Part shown: positions 16,951 through 26,264 of the stretch, one piece after another
Layout of the letters: the number at the start of each line of letters is the position of its first letter
How positions within the stretch are numbered: the stretch's first letter is position 1
DNA from: an uncultured Bacilli bacterium
Lineage (GTDB): Bacteria > Bacillota_I > Bacilli_A > RF39 > UBA660
Length of the DNA stretch: 64,000 nt
Assembly: GCA_934149465.1 (NCBI GenBank)
Contig: CAKPEZ010000004.1
Location: 1 to 64,000, forward strand
Reading direction: 5' to 3'
The notes under the pieces: generated by a model
Seen by the model: only the letters and a program-made list of their open reading frames with translations
Database searches by the model: none
Told to the model about the DNA's origin: nothing
Program-made: the position numbers and the translations under genes

Positions 16951-18308
16951 TATTTTACCACCTTATAAGGATCATCATAAGATCCAGTTCCAGATTTTAT
17001 ATTACTACTTTTAATCTTTATAGCAGGTCTAAATGCTCTTGATAAAGTTATTTTAGATAAAGTTATTGATGAATTTCCATATATATATACCTTATCGCTA
17101 TCAGAAGAAGCATTTAATAAATAATATGGAGCATTTAAATTACCAAATTTTAAATCAGCAATATTTAAAGTACCTACTTTAGCAGTAATATCTTTATTAT
17201 AGATATCTTTATAACTATTAGTATATTCACCGATATACCATTTACTATCTAAAATTATATCTTTATAAGATAAAGAATTTAAAAAAGTTGTATTTAAATA
17301 TTTGGCTAAAGAATTATCATCACTAGGATCATAAATTTTTTGCTTTAAAGCAAAACGATATTTAGTATTCCCATCTTTATATAAAGATGCTAAAGTTAAA
17401 CTTAAAGTATCTTCGCACTTATCATAAATAATATAAAGATCATCCCCTAGTTTAACATAAGATGCTATTTCTAAGTTATCTTTTTCGTTAGAAATAACAT
17501 AAGGATCTTCTTTTGTTCCTGTTCCTCTATACAATATATTACTATTTTTTAAAGTTAGAATAGGTTTTACTGCATAAGTATTACTAACTTTATCAGAAGA
17601 TAAATTAGAGCCATTAGAAGTCCAAGCTTCTATATTATTATAACTAGATAACCAAAAAGATTCACCACTTGAGTTTTTCATATAACTATTTTCTTGTTTA
17701 CTATTAAGAAAATCTGTAACATTAGGTAACGATACATAATAATCAGTATTAACATTATTACAAGTAACACTATTTAAATTAGTTACTTTATCTAAGCACG
17801 TACTACTCTTTGCTAATTTAGAAACGTCTAATTTATTTAAGAAAACATCATTTAAATACGCATTAATATCAGACTTTATATAATCAGTATTTTTTTTATC
17901 ATAAAATAAAGAATTTATTGGTTCATCTAAAATAATCCTAACAGATCCATCACTATTAATTTTCATAATTCTAAACATAAATCCAGAGAATTTAAGGTAA
18001 TTATTAACTTTTTCTCCTTTATAAATGTATGAGCCAGATAACTGATAAAGACCATCTCCTTCACTAACAATACTGCTAGATTCAGAAATGCTATTAGCAA
18101 GTAATTTTACTTGTTCTCCATTTTCAGATTTAGGATTATATATACGATAATATTTTATAAATCTTCTTCCAAAGAAAAAACAACATCCTAAAATAAAAAT
18201 TATACTAAATATAATAAAAATTATTTCTCCAAAATCAGAACGTAAACGTCTTTTCTTTTTACAGACTTTTTCTTCTTTTTGTTCAACTTTTTGATTACTA
18301 CTATCCAT
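16950..18308 (-). CDS. Membrane-anchored surface protein with two DPY-ended repeats
   Basis: A 452-residue protein with a basic cytoplasmic head, one transmembrane helix (about 27-50) and a large Ser/Asn/Tyr-rich outer part. The outer part contains two related units, each ending in a GTG..(E/D)DPY.(I/V) motif (RGTGTKEDPYVI mid-protein, GTGSYDDPYKV at the C-terminus) and containing FRIMKINSDGSVRII-like strands and a FWLSSYN segment. It resembles DUF6273-like outer-surface domains common in gut Firmicutes; family assignment is tentative. Coupled to the phosphodiester glycosidase gene. Function unknown. Confidence 0.7.
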   Translation of the reverse strand: MDSSNQKVEQKEEKVCKKKRRLRSDFGEIIFIIFSIIFILGCCFFFGRRFIKYYRIYNPKSENGEQVKLLANSISESSSIVSEGDGLYQLSGSYIYKGEKVNNYLKFSGFMFRIMKINSDGSVRIILDEPINSLFYDKKNTDYIKSDINAYLNDVFLNKLDVSKLAKSSTCLDKVTNLNSVTCNNVNTDYYVSLPNVTDFLNSKQENSYMKNSSGESFWLSSYNNIEAWTSNGSNLSSDKVSNTYAVKPILTLKNSNILYRGTGTKEDPYVISNEKDNLEIASYVKLGDDLYIIYDKCEDTLSLTLASLYKDGNTKYRFALKQKIYDPSDDNSLAKYLNTTFLNSLSYKDIILDSKWYIGEYTNSYKDIYNKDITAKVGTLNIADLKFGNLNAPYYLLNASSDSDKVYIYGNSSITLSKITLSRAFRPAIKIKSSNIKSGTGSYDDPYKVVK

Positions 18309-18406
18309 CTTTGATTCCTCCGCTTATTTTATTATAACAAAATTTGACATTCTTTTCAACGTCCATATGAAAGAAAAATAATTAAACCATTCCTAGTAGA
18401 CACAAG

Positions 18407-18435
18407 TTGTTTTATAAACAGCAGTGTGATATAAT
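18407..18435 (+). promoter_or_regulatory. Promoter of tilS-ftsH
   Basis: TTGTTT-17-TATAAT, about 27 bases upstream of the tilS GTG. Confidence 0.6.
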
Positions 18436-18461
18436 ACTTTCCAGCGAAAGGAAGATATTTA

Positions 18462-19790
18462 GTGATTAGTAAATTAGATTTAAGTAAATATAATATTAAA
18501 AATAATGACTATATTGTTGTTGGTGTAAGCGGTGGCTCTGATTCAGTCGCCTTATTAGATCTTCTGCTAAATAGCATAGATCACTCAAAAATAGTAGTAG
18601 CGCATGTAAATCACCACGTTAGAATAGAAAGTGATATTGAAGAAGAATATTTAAAAAATTTTTGCTTAGAAAGAAATATAATTTTTGAAACAACAAAATT
18701 TTTAGAATATAAAGAAAATAATTTTGAGAACGAAGCTAGGAAAAAAAGGTATAAATTCTATGAAAATCTTCTACTTAAATATAATAGCAAGTTTCTTTTT
18801 CTAGCTCATCATGGAGATGATCTAATAGAAACAGTAATGATGAAAATAGTAAGAGGATCTAACTTAACTGGTTATAGTGGTATTAAAGAAATAACTAATA
18901 AAAAAAATTACTTTATTATAAGACCACTTCTAAAATTTACAAAAGAAGATATAATTACTTATAATAAAGAAAATAATTTAGTTTATTTTAATGATAGAAC
19001 TAATGAAGACACCAATTATACTAGAAATAGATATCGTAAAACAATTCTTCCTCTATTAAAAAAAGAAGATCCTCTAGTTCATCTAAAATTCTTAAAATAC
19101 TCTAATATTCTTCAAGAATATGACTCTTATATTACTAAGATATGCCAAGATCTAATTATTAAAAAATATCAAGATAAGATCAAGATAAATGATTTTAAAG
19201 AAGAAGATCCTTTTATCCAAAAAAATATAATATATTTACTTCTAGTGAAAATCTATAATAATGAAGATAACCTGATAAAAGAAAAACATTTAATTAATAT
19301 ATTAAATATTATAAAAAGTACCAAACCTAATCAAAAAACTAACCTTCCTAAAGGATACATTGCTATCAAAGAATATAATGAAGTATATTTTACTAAAAAA
19401 ATAAAAGATAAAACTAATTATAAAATAGAATTAAAACCATTTAATATTATTGATAATCATATTATTAAAAAGATAGATAATACTAATAACAACGGAAATG
19501 ATATATGCACTCTAGATAGTAGCACTATAGCGCTTCCCTTATATATAAGAAATCGTAAAGAGGGAGATTATCTTGAAGTAAAAAACCTAAAAGGAAAGAA
19601 AAAAGTAAAAGAATTATTTATTGAAGCAAAGATTCCTTTGAATAAAAGAAACTCTTACCCTCTATTAGTTGACAGTAATGATAATATCTTATGGGTTCCT
19701 AATATAAAAAAATCAAAATTTAATACTGGAAAAAATCAAAACTATGATATAATACTTAAGTACCAAGAAAAAGGAAAGGAAGAAGATTAA
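18462..19790 (+). CDS. tilS: tRNA(Ile)-lysidine synthetase
   Basis: Converts C34 of tRNA-Ile(CAU) to lysidine so that AUA is read as Ile, essential in an AT-rich genome that uses AUA often. The PP-loop SGGSDS is at residues 23-28; the HHxDD-like AHHGDDLIET motif and a C-terminal TilS domain (IRNRKEGDYL...KVKELFIEAKIP) are present. GTG start with AGGAAG 8 bases upstream. Overlaps the ftsH ATG at TAATG, as in many Firmicutes, where tilS-(hpt)-ftsH is conserved; hpt is absent here. Confidence 0.97.
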   Translation: MISKLDLSKYNIKNNDYIVVGVSGGSDSVALLDLLLNSIDHSKIVVAHVNHHVRIESDIEEEYLKNFCLERNIIFETTKFLEYKENNFENEARKKRYKFYENLLLKYNSKFLFLAHHGDDLIETVMMKIVRGSNLTGYSGIKEITNKKNYFIIRPLLKFTKEDIITYNKENNLVYFNDRTNEDTNYTRNRYRKTILPLLKKEDPLVHLKFLKYSNILQEYDSYITKICQDLIIKKYQDKIKINDFKEEDPFIQKNIIYLLLVKIYNNEDNLIKEKHLINILNIIKSTKPNQKTNLPKGYIAIKEYNEVYFTKKIKDKTNYKIELKPFNIIDNHIIKKIDNTNNNGNDICTLDSSTIALPLYIRNRKEGDYLEVKNLKGKKKVKELFIEAKIPLNKRNSYPLLVDSNDNILWVPNIKKSKFNTGKNQNYDIILKYQEKGKEED

Positions 19791-21640
19791 TGAATAAAAA
19801 AACTAAAGTTACAAGAGGACTTGCCCCTTATGTATTTCTATTGCTTTTCATCATAGGATGTTTATTTATGTATAGTAGCTTTAATACTAAGATTAATAAA
19901 TTTAGTTATGATGAATTTATTAGTAATTTAAATAACGGTCAAATAAGTGAAATTACTATAACACCAAAAACCAGAACTGAAGTATATGAGATTACAGGTA
20001 AGTTAAAAAATTATGCTAAAAATGAAAGTTTTACTTTAAATCTACCTAAATCTGATGAAATTATCGTTCGTATATTAGAAGGAAAAGATAAAGAGACTTT
20101 CAGTATTAATGTAAAAACTGATCCAGAAGCATCTTCTTGGATTGCAATTGCAACCAATGTCTTACCTATGCTCTTATTAATAGGCGCTACTATATTCTTA
20201 TTTACAAGACAAATTGGTGGTACTAATAAATCTATGGATTTTGGTAAAAGCAAAGCTAAGCTTTTAGAAGAAGGACCAAAGACTACATTCAAAGATGTAG
20301 CAGGTTTATCTGAAGAAAAAGAAGAAGTTCAAGAATTAATTGATTTCTTAAAAAATCCTAAGAAATTCCAAAGTATGGGAGCTAGAATTCCTAAAGGAGT
20401 ATTACTTGTAGGACCTCCTGGTACTGGTAAAACTTTATTAGCAAGAGCAGTTGCAGGAGAAGCAAAAGTTCCATTTTATTATATAAGTGGATCTGACTTT
20501 GTAGAATTATTCGTTGGTATTGGTGCTTCTAGAGTGCGTGATATGTTCCGTCAAGCTAAGCTTAATGCTCCTTGTCTAATATTCATTGATGAAATTGATG
20601 CAGTTGGAAGACAAAGAGGAACTGGTTTAGGTGGAGGTCATGATGAAAGAGAACAAACTCTAAACCAATTATTAACTGAAATGGATGGATTTGGCGCTAA
20701 TGAAGGAATTATTATTATCGCCGCTACTAATAGGCCTGACGTATTAGACCCTGCTCTTCTAAGACCAGGAAGATTTGACCGTCAAGTTACAGTATCACTT
20801 CCAGATAAAAATGCTCGTGAAGAAATATTACAAGTTCATGCTAAAAATAAAGTACTTGCAAAAGGAATTACATTATCTTACTTAGCACAAAGAACTCCCG
20901 GATTTAGTGGAGCTGATCTTGAAAACTTACTTAATGAAGCCGCACTTCTTACTGTAAGAAGAAATAAAAAAGCTATTACTATGAGTGAAATAGATGAAGC
21001 TACAGACCGTGTATTAATGGGACCTGCTAAAGTTACTAAGAAATATACTGAAAAAGAAAAGAAATTAGTAGCGTACCATGAAGCAGGACACGTTGTACTT
21101 GGAGTAAAATTAGACGATGCTAATGATGTTCAAAAAGTAACTATTATTCCAAGAAGTAGCGCTGGTGGATATGCAATGATGATTCCAAAAGAAGAAACAT
21201 ATACATCAACTAAAAAAGAATTACTAGAAAGAATAACTGGTCTATTAGGTGGACGTGTAGCAGAAGAAATAACTTTTAATGAAGTTACTACTGGTGCCCA
21301 AAACGACTTTGAAAAGGCTACTAAAATAGCGCGTAGTATGGTTACTGAATATGGAATGAGTGATTTAGGTCCTATGCAATTAGAAGAACCTAGTACAAAT
21401 ACTTTCCTAGGAAGGGATTATACTAAGAATAGAAATATTTCTGATAAAGTAGCGCATGAAATTGATGAAGAAATGCGTAAAATTATTGATAGCTGTCATG
21501 TTAAAGCTAGAGAAATTATTAGTCAAAATAAAGATCTACTTAAACTAGTAGCGGAAACTTTATTAGAATACGAAACACTAACTAAAGAACAAATAGATTA
21601 CTTAGTAGAACATGGTAAAATGCCTACTGAAGAAGAATAA
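19790..21640 (+). CDS. ftsH: ATP-dependent zinc metalloprotease FtsH
   Basis: Membrane-bound AAA+ protease for quality control of membrane and regulatory proteins. Two N-terminal transmembrane helices (about 12-29 and 122-138) flank an outer domain. The AAA module has Walker A GPPGTGKT (about 205-212), Walker [12 protein letters not shown] and the SRH GRFDRQV. The peptidase zinc motif HEAGH is at about 430. Coupled to tilS and followed by a strong terminator. In B. subtilis FtsH also affects sporulation entry. Confidence 0.99.
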   Translation: MNKKTKVTRGLAPYVFLLLFIIGCLFMYSSFNTKINKFSYDEFISNLNNGQISEITITPKTRTEVYEITGKLKNYAKNESFTLNLPKSDEIIVRILEGKDKETFSINVKTDPEASSWIAIATNVLPMLLLIGATIFLFTRQIGGTNKSMDFGKSKAKLLEEGPKTTFKDVAGLSEEKEEVQELIDFLKNPKKFQSMGARIPKGVLLVGPPGTGKTLLARAVAGEAKVPFYYISGSDFVELFVGIGASRVRDMFRQAKLNAPCLIFIDEIDAVGRQRGTGLGGGHDEREQTLNQLLTEMDGFGANEGIIIIAATNRPDVLDPALLRPGRFDRQVTVSLPDKNAREEILQVHAKNKVLAKGITLSYLAQRTPGFSGADLENLLNEAALLTVRRNKKAITMSEIDEATDRVLMGPAKVTKKYTEKEKKLVAYHEAGHVVLGVKLDDANDVQKVTIIPRSSAGGYAMMIPKEETYTSTKKELLERITGLLGGRVAEEITFNEVTTGAQNDFEKATKIARSMVTEYGMSDLGPMQLEEPSTNTFLGRDYTKNRNISDKVAHEIDEEMRKIIDSCHVKAREIISQNKDLLKLVAETLLEYETLTKEQIDYLVEHGKMPTEEE

Positions 21641-21675
21641 AAAAGCCAAGGAAAATTAAAATTCCTTGACTTTTT
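21640..21675 (+). terminator. Terminator between ftsH and convergent divIC
   Basis: Twelve-bp stem with one mismatch (AAAGCCAAGGAA/TTCCTTGACTTT) and a T run. The flanking A run on the left could let it serve divIC in the other direction. Confidence 0.75.
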
Positions 21676-21680
21676 TCTTT

Positions 21681-21986
21681 TTATTCTGGTAATTTTATTA
21701 CAAACTCTCCATCTCTACTATATAAATACTTTTCTCTAGCATATTTAGCAATATACTCAGGATCAGCAAGTTTATTAATATCAGTTTCTAACTCTTCTTC
21801 TTTAGCTTTTAAAGCATTTATCTGAACAACCAAATCTTTCTTTTGATTAGTTAATTTATTAATTTGAACCATATAAGAAATAAAGCTATAACTTAGTGTT
21901 GAAAGAATTATTCCAAATAAAATAAAAGCACAAAATAAACGAAGTTTTGTTTTTTTTCTAATTCTTTTCTGCAAACTAGTCACCAC
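21681..21986 (-). CDS. divIC: Septum formation initiator DivIC/FtsB
   Basis: Bitopic division protein that forms the FtsL-DivIB-DivIC complex at the septum. The 101-residue protein has a basic cytoplasmic head, a transmembrane helix (about 17-37), an external leucine-zipper coiled coil (about 40-70) and a DPEYIAKYAREKYLYSRDGE end typical of the family. It follows yabP-yabQ exactly as in B. subtilis (yabP-yabQ-divIC), which supports the assignment. Confidence 0.95.
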   Translation of the reverse strand: MVTSLQKRIRKKTKLRLFCAFILFGIILSTLSYSFISYMVQINKLTNQKKDLVVQINALKAKEEELETDINKLADPEYIAKYAREKYLYSRDGEFVIKLPE

Positions 21987-22007
21987 CTATTATCAAGTAA
22001 GATTATA

Positions 22008-22295
22008 TCATAAGACTTTCTTTTTGACAAACAATTTATAGTGAATTAACTTAGTTAAAAAATAACTGACAAATAAAACTAATAAAAAATATATATGAAT
22101 AACTCCGTAATTAATTTTATATAAACCTACATAATACATTAAAGAACTTACTATAACAAGAATAAAACTAGAAATTATCTTCCAAAATAAGTTAGAATTA
22201 TATATTAATTTGTAACTTACTTCTAATAAAATATAGAAACCTATTCCAAAAAGAAAAGAAAATAAAAAAGAAAATAATTGTTTATCTAGAGGCAT
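22008..22295 (-). CDS. yabQ: Sporulation protein YabQ
   Basis: A 95-residue membrane protein with three to four hydrophobic helices, assigned as YabQ, a mother-cell (sigma-E class in B. subtilis) protein needed for spore cortex formation. Sequence similarity is weak by eye but the position between yabP and divIC, the size and the topology are diagnostic. The start overlaps the yabP stop by one base. Shorter than the B. subtilis protein, mostly by loss of the C-terminal tail. Confidence 0.85.
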   Translation of the reverse strand: MPLDKQLFSFLFSFLFGIGFYILLEVSYKLIYNSNLFWKIISSFILVIVSSLMYYVGLYKINYGVIHIYFLLVLFVSYFLTKLIHYKLFVKKKVL

Positions 22296-22585
22296 TATTT
22301 AAATAATTTATTGAAAAAAGAATTTTCTTTTTCTTTTCTAGTACTACTATCAGCGTAGAAAACGCTATTAATCTTTCCTTTTAAAGAAACATTTCCTTGA
22401 TAAGTATCTAACTTTATTATTTCAAGTTCTTCTCCTTTAATAACTAAAGCTCCTAAAGTGGTATCCATTAGGAATTCTTCATTATCAAAACTTTCTATTT
22501 TTTTAACACCAGATACTATAATACTTTTTCTCTCAGATATTGTTATACCATGATTAAAATTATTTTCCTCTATTATTTTATCCAT
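22295..22585 (-). CDS. yabP: Sporulation protein YabP
   Basis: A 96-residue soluble YabP-family protein: IsERKsIivSGVKKIESFDNEEFLMDTTLGALVIKGEELEIIKLD is the family core, predicted to be beta-rich. In B. subtilis yabP and yabQ are expressed in the mother cell; YabP itself is not essential for spores. Strong GGGGGG-type ribosome site. Translationally coupled to yabQ. Here it directly follows veg, whereas in B. subtilis many genes separate them. Confidence 0.93.
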   Translation of the reverse strand: MDKIIEENNFNHGITISERKSIIVSGVKKIESFDNEEFLMDTTLGALVIKGEELEIIKLDTYQGNVSLKGKINSVFYADSSTRKEKENSFFNKLFK

Positions 22586-22597
22586 AGCTCCCCCCTT

Positions 22598-22810
22598 TTA
22601 AAAATATATCTTAACGCTATTTATTAAGATATCACTATAACAAAAACTTTTTATTTGTGAACTATCTAACTTTACTATGAAAATAGAATTATATATTTCA
22701 CTAATAACTCCATTATAAGTCTCTTCCTTATTCCTACGACCATAATAAACTATTTTTACCTCATCTCCACAATGATTAGAAATATTTTCCTTTATCGCTG
22801 TTATACTCAT
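22598..22810 (-). CDS. veg: Veg protein (biofilm/stress-linked small SH3-like protein)
   Basis: A 70-residue Veg-family protein with the conserved start (IKENISNHCGDEVKIVYYGRRNK) and beta-barrel-like pattern. In B. subtilis Veg is abundant in growing cells and stimulates biofilm genes. It begins 3 bases after the yabG TGA stop, which sits inside its Shine-Dalgarno AGGTGA, so it is coupled to yabG, in the same order as in B. subtilis. Confidence 0.93.
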   Translation of the reverse strand: MSITAIKENISNHCGDEVKIVYYGRRNKEETYNGVISEIYNSIFIVKLDSSQIKSFCYSDILINSVKIYF

Positions 22811-22813
22811 AAA

Positions 22814-23578
22814 TCACCTAGGAAAGCCTATATACATAGTACCCTTAGTAATAATACCACCCATACCATCAGTTTTATACTTAGTTTTATTTAAAATATC
22901 TAATAAATCAATATTCTTATTATGATCAGAAAAAGCCATAGAAGTAGCAATAATAGCAGGATCTAACGCATGAATATTTATTCTTTTGGGACTAGATGCA
23001 AAATTAGCGCCTGCTTTTATAAGTTCTTCATAATTAGATTGACAAGCACCTGCTATAATAATTAACTTATCATGAGATGGTTCATATTTACGAGCTTCTT
23101 TTATTCCCATAATAAAGTTATCAGTATTTTTATATTTATTTCGTTCTTCTTTCTTACGATAATAAGCATCATGGCCTGTAATTACTAATATATCAGGATT
23201 ATACTTTTTTAACTGTTCTAATATGGAAGAAGACAAATCTTTTTCTTTTAAATAAACACCGTATGCTCTAATTAAATTCTTTTTATAAAAGGTTAAACAT
23301 CTATTTAGATAATCTTTATCACTATCGATATGAAGAACAGTTCCAGGAAGATAAAAAAATTCATCTCTTTCTAAATTTTTATGATCTATCACTTGAAAAA
23401 AACTATTATCATCATCCAACTTTCCTTCAAATTTTTCTAAATCATCAGGAGTACTATCAGCTATTAAACGAACGTTTACTCCTTTTAAATAATAAATATT
23501 TTCTGTAATAGAAACTATCTTAAATACAACGTCATTATTATAAGATTTTCTAGTTACTAAATCACCAACTTTATACAT
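22814..23578 (-). CDS. yabG: Sporulation peptidase YabG
   Basis: Spore-coat/spore-associated protease that trims coat proteins in the mother cell. At 254 residues it has the N-terminal KVGDLVTRKSYNNDVVFKI domain and a caspase-like (clan CD) core with a GHD segment (ITGHDAYY) and a Cys segment (IIAGACQSNYEELI), the likely His/Cys pair. The C-terminal HALDPAIIATS and GGIITKGTMYIGFPR are also typical. ATG 23578 is chosen because it fits the family start and follows GGTGAT. rsmA upstream ends in a terminator, so a separate, probably mother-cell, promoter is expected. Confidence 0.95.
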   Translation of the reverse strand: MYKVGDLVTRKSYNNDVVFKIVSITENIYYLKGVNVRLIADSTPDDLEKFEGKLDDDNSFFQVIDHKNLERDEFFYLPGTVLHIDSDKDYLNRCLTFYKKNLIRAYGVYLKEKDLSSSILEQLKKYNPDILVITGHDAYYRKKEERNKYKNTDNFIMGIKEARKYEPSHDKLIIIAGACQSNYEELIKAGANFASSPKRINIHALDPAIIATSMAFSDHNKNIDLLDILNKTKYKTDGMGGIITKGTMYIGFPR

Positions 23579-23610
23579 AGATATCACCATTAAAAGATAT
23601 GCTTAAAATA

Positions 23611-23639
23611 AAAAAAAAGAACTAAATAACTTATAGTTC
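23611..23639 (-). terminator. Terminator of rsmA
   Basis: Stem GAACTA (23619-23624)/TAGTTC (23634-23639) and a minus-strand T run. It includes the rsmA stop and separates rsmA from yabG. Confidence 0.75.
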
Positions 23640-24416
23640 ATTAGTAATCTCAATAAATATCTCTACTGGAATTTCTTCAGCTCTACTATTTAAAGAGAAA
23701 TTATTTCTAAGTAAAACAGATTCTATTTTATCTAGATCGTAATTTCTAAGATTATTTCTTAAGTTTTTCCTTTTTTGTCTAAATGAATCATTAACTATTC
23801 TTAAAAATAAAGAATAATCATTAACTTTTAAAGCCCTATCTTTTTTACTATAAGATAAAATAACACTATCAACATTAGGGATAGGATAAAAAGAATTACG
23901 ACCAATATTAATTATTTTTTTTATGCAGTAATGATAAGCGCTAATAACATTAATCGCGTTATACTCACGACTTCCTACTGATGAAGAAAGCCTATCACCT
24001 GCTTCTCTTTGAACCATAATAAACATCTTATCAAAAACAATATTTGAAAATAATAATCTCTCTAATATAGGTGTTGTAATATAATAAGGCAAATTAGAAA
24101 GAAAATAAACCTTGTCATAAGAATAAGATTTTAAATCTTCTAACAAATTAACTTTAAGAAAATCTTGATAAATAATCTTCACATTAGAATTATTATTACA
24201 AACAATATCAAGCTTTTCCTTTAAAGAAATATCTATCTCATACGCTAAAACATTCTTAACTAAAGGAGAAATCACTTCAGTAAGTGCCCCTCCTCCAGGA
24301 CCAACTTCTACAACTAAAGTATCTTTGTCACAATCAATACTTTGTACTATCTTATTTATAACATTTTTATCTACCAAGAAATTTTGTCCATACTTCTTTT
24401 TAAAAACAAAATCCAT
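23631..24416 (-). CDS. rsmA: 16S rRNA (A1518/A1519) dimethyltransferase
   Basis: KsgA-type enzyme that dimethylates two adjacent adenines in helix 45 of 16S rRNA. ATG 24416 (after GGTGG) begins the family sequence FKKKYGQNFLVDKNVI, giving 261 residues; an upstream in-frame ATG would run through the neighbour's terminator. It has a SAM motif VVEVGPGGGALTEVI and the NLPYYITTPIL catalytic motif. It follows tatD and the 3D-domain gene as in B. subtilis, but rnmV, which normally sits just before it, is missing. Confidence 0.97.
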   Translation of the reverse strand: MDFVFKKKYGQNFLVDKNVINKIVQSIDCDKDTLVVEVGPGGGALTEVISPLVKNVLAYEIDISLKEKLDIVCNNNSNVKIIYQDFLKVNLLEDLKSYSYDKVYFLSNLPYYITTPILERLLFSNIVFDKMFIMVQREAGDRLSSSVGSREYNAINVISAYHYCIKKIINIGRNSFYPIPNVDSVILSYSKKDRALKVNDYSLFLRIVNDSFRQKRKNLRNNLRNYDLDKIESVLLRNNFSLNSRAEEIPVEIFIEITNEL

Positions 24417-24439
24417 AAAACCACCAAAAAAATTATAAC

Positions 24440-24467
24440 ATAAAAAAGTGCTTTTACTAAGCACCTT
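24440..24467 (-). terminator. Terminator of the 3D-domain gene
   Basis: Stem AAGTGCTTT/AAGCACCTT (about 24446-24454 with 24459-24467) and a minus-strand T run, located just before rsmA. Confidence 0.75.
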
Positions 24468-25143
24468 TTCTAATAAGTTCAAATTTTACATCAGAAATGC
24501 TTCCAATTTCTTTAGCAGCAGCACTTTCTGTTGAAAATAACAAATCAAAAGTTGAAAACTTATTAAAACCAACATTACCACCACGATCAAGAACAATTCC
24601 TATTACCGGTTCACCAAATACTCCGCTTATTCTAATAATAGAATAAAATGGAATACTCCTATCAGCAGCTAAGATACGAACTTCGCCAAACTCTTCATCA
24701 TAATAAGTAATAGTATTACTTACATCATAAGAAGTCGCTGTTCTACCAGAACATCCACGACAATCTGGACCGTATCCAGTAAGTCTACCATAGTAAGTAT
24801 CAATTACTGTATAATTAGGTAATGGAGTACTTATATTCTCTTCTTTTTTTACTTCTTCCTTAGGTGTAATTACCTCTTCTTCTTTAGCAGGCTCAGGAAC
24901 AACTACTGTCTCTTTTACCTCAGCAACTGCTATATCTTCTTTTTCTTCTTTTACTTCTTCTTTACTTTCTTCGTTATCACCAACATTTTCATAGTTATAT
25001 GAAAAGTTAGTATCTAATTTTGAATTTTCAATATTAGATATCTCTTTATTAGCAACATTTTTAGGTAATAAAGAAATTACAAATAATGTTACCACAACAA
25101 ATTCTAATAAGATATCAAAATTAACACGAATTTTTTTTAACAT
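24457..25143 (-). CDS. 3D-domain cell-wall protein (YabE-like)
   Basis: A 228-residue secreted or membrane-anchored protein: hydrophobic N-terminal segment (about 12-27), a Glu/Lys/Val/Pro-rich stalk (about 55-105), then a double-psi-barrel 3D domain with LTGYGPDC, VRILAADRSIPFYSII, IGIVLDRGGNV and KFSTFDLLFST, including the three Asp residues. Such domains belong to lytic transglycosylases of the MltA/Rpf type. The position between tatD and rsmA matches B. subtilis yabE. The G5/DUF348 repeats of YabE are absent, so it is a shortened form. Expected to cut or remodel peptidoglycan. Confidence 0.85.
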   Translation of the reverse strand: MLKKIRVNFDILLEFVVVTLFVISLLPKNVANKEISNIENSKLDTNFSYNYENVGDNEESKEEVKEEKEDIAVAEVKETVVVPEPAKEEEVITPKEEVKKEENISTPLPNYTVIDTYYGRLTGYGPDCRGCSGRTATSYDVSNTITYYDEEFGEVRILAADRSIPFYSIIRISGVFGEPVIGIVLDRGGNVGFNKFSTFDLLFSTESAAAKEIGSISDVKFELIRKGA

Positions 25144-25186
25144 CCTTTTTCACCTCACGGTATAATAAAGTTTAACATAAAAAGAA

Positions 25187-25951
25187 CTAAAAGTCAAATA
25201 AGCTCTCAGAATTAGCAGTGGTAATTTCTGCCACCTCTTCTAAACTAAGGCCTTTAATAGATGCTATCTTATCAGCAATAATTGGAATATATGCCGAATA
25301 ATTAGGAGTACCACGATATGGCTCTGGAGTCAAATATGGGGCATCAGTCTCCAATAATATTTTATGCAAAGAAATATTTTTTATAACATTAATTATATTA
25401 TTTGCATTTTTAAAAGTTGAAACTCCACCTACTCCAATAAAAAATCCCATTTTAATATATTCATTAGCACTTTCTAAACTCCCACTAAAACAGTGAATAA
25501 CCCCTCTTTTATTAGGTAAGTGCTCTCTAAGTAAAGAAATAGTATCACTAGTAGCGTCCCTACTATGAATAACAACGGGTAAATTATACTTATTGGCAAG
25601 CTCTAACTGATAAATAAAAAATTTCTTTTGCTTTTCCTTGTTCGTATCAGGATAATGATAATCTAAGCCAATTTCTCCTATTCCAACAATCTTTTTATTC
25701 GTCTTTAACTGACTTTCTAATAAAGCAAAAGAAGTTTCATCCAAATCTTCTAATTCATTTGGATGAAACCCAATACTACCATAAACTCCTTCATATTTTG
25801 AAATCAAAGATAAAACTTCTTGATTACTCTTTTTATCAGTACCACTTACTATTATTTTGGTAACATTAACATTATTTGCCTTATTAATATAATCATCATA
25901 ACTAGGAAAATACTCATGAAACAAATGACAATGATTATCAATAAATCTCAA
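25187..25951 (-). CDS. tatD: TatD-family metal-dependent DNase
   Basis: TIM-barrel metallohydrolase linked to 3'-5' DNA repair exonuclease activity. At 254 residues it has the metal-binding DNHCHLF, IGEIGLDYH, VIHSRDA, GVIHCFSG and LLETDAPYLTP motifs in order. Located between metG and the 3D-domain gene, as yabD in B. subtilis. Confidence 0.97.
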   Translation of the reverse strand: MRFIDNHCHLFHEYFPSYDDYINKANNVNVTKIIVSGTDKKSNQEVLSLISKYEGVYGSIGFHPNELEDLDETSFALLESQLKTNKKIVGIGEIGLDYHYPDTNKEKQKKFFIYQLELANKYNLPVVIHSRDATSDTISLLREHLPNKRGVIHCFSGSLESANEYIKMGFFIGVGGVSTFKNANNIINVIKNISLHKILLETDAPYLTPEPYRGTPNYSAYIPIIADKIASIKGLSLEEVAEITTANSESLFDF

Positions 25952-25957
25952 AAAACA

Positions 25958-26143
25958 TCAATCCTCTCTAACTTCTTCTTTAGTCCATAACAGCCTAATA
26001 GCGTGCACTAAAATAATAATTACATACACTCCATCAATTACTTGATTGCCTTGCCATTTAAAAAGAAATAATCCAATTATAAGAATTACTACAGAATACA
26101 TCAGTGACAACAACATCTTACTACCCTTCGACATAATAAACAT
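25958..26143 (-). CDS. Small membrane protein, unknown
   Basis: A 61-residue product with two hydrophobic stretches (about 10-28 and 35-51) and a charged C-terminus (WTKEEVRED). Family not recognised. It ends 6 bases before tatD begins, so it is probably cotranscribed with tatD. A TTTACT-17-TATATT promoter-like pair lies upstream at about 26180-26210. The start may be the first ATG or the one three codons later. Confidence 0.55.
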   Translation of the reverse strand: MFIMSKGSKMLLSLMYSVVILIIGLFLFKWQGNQVIDGVYVIIILVHAIRLLWTKEEVRED

Positions 26144-26264
26144 ATTATCGTTCCAATCCTTTCATATAGTATAAATACACTTACAATATAACAAAGCCAT
26201 CTCTAAAAGTAAACATAAAACAATAAATAATTTTTTTTTGACAAATAAAACGTAAAAATGATTA

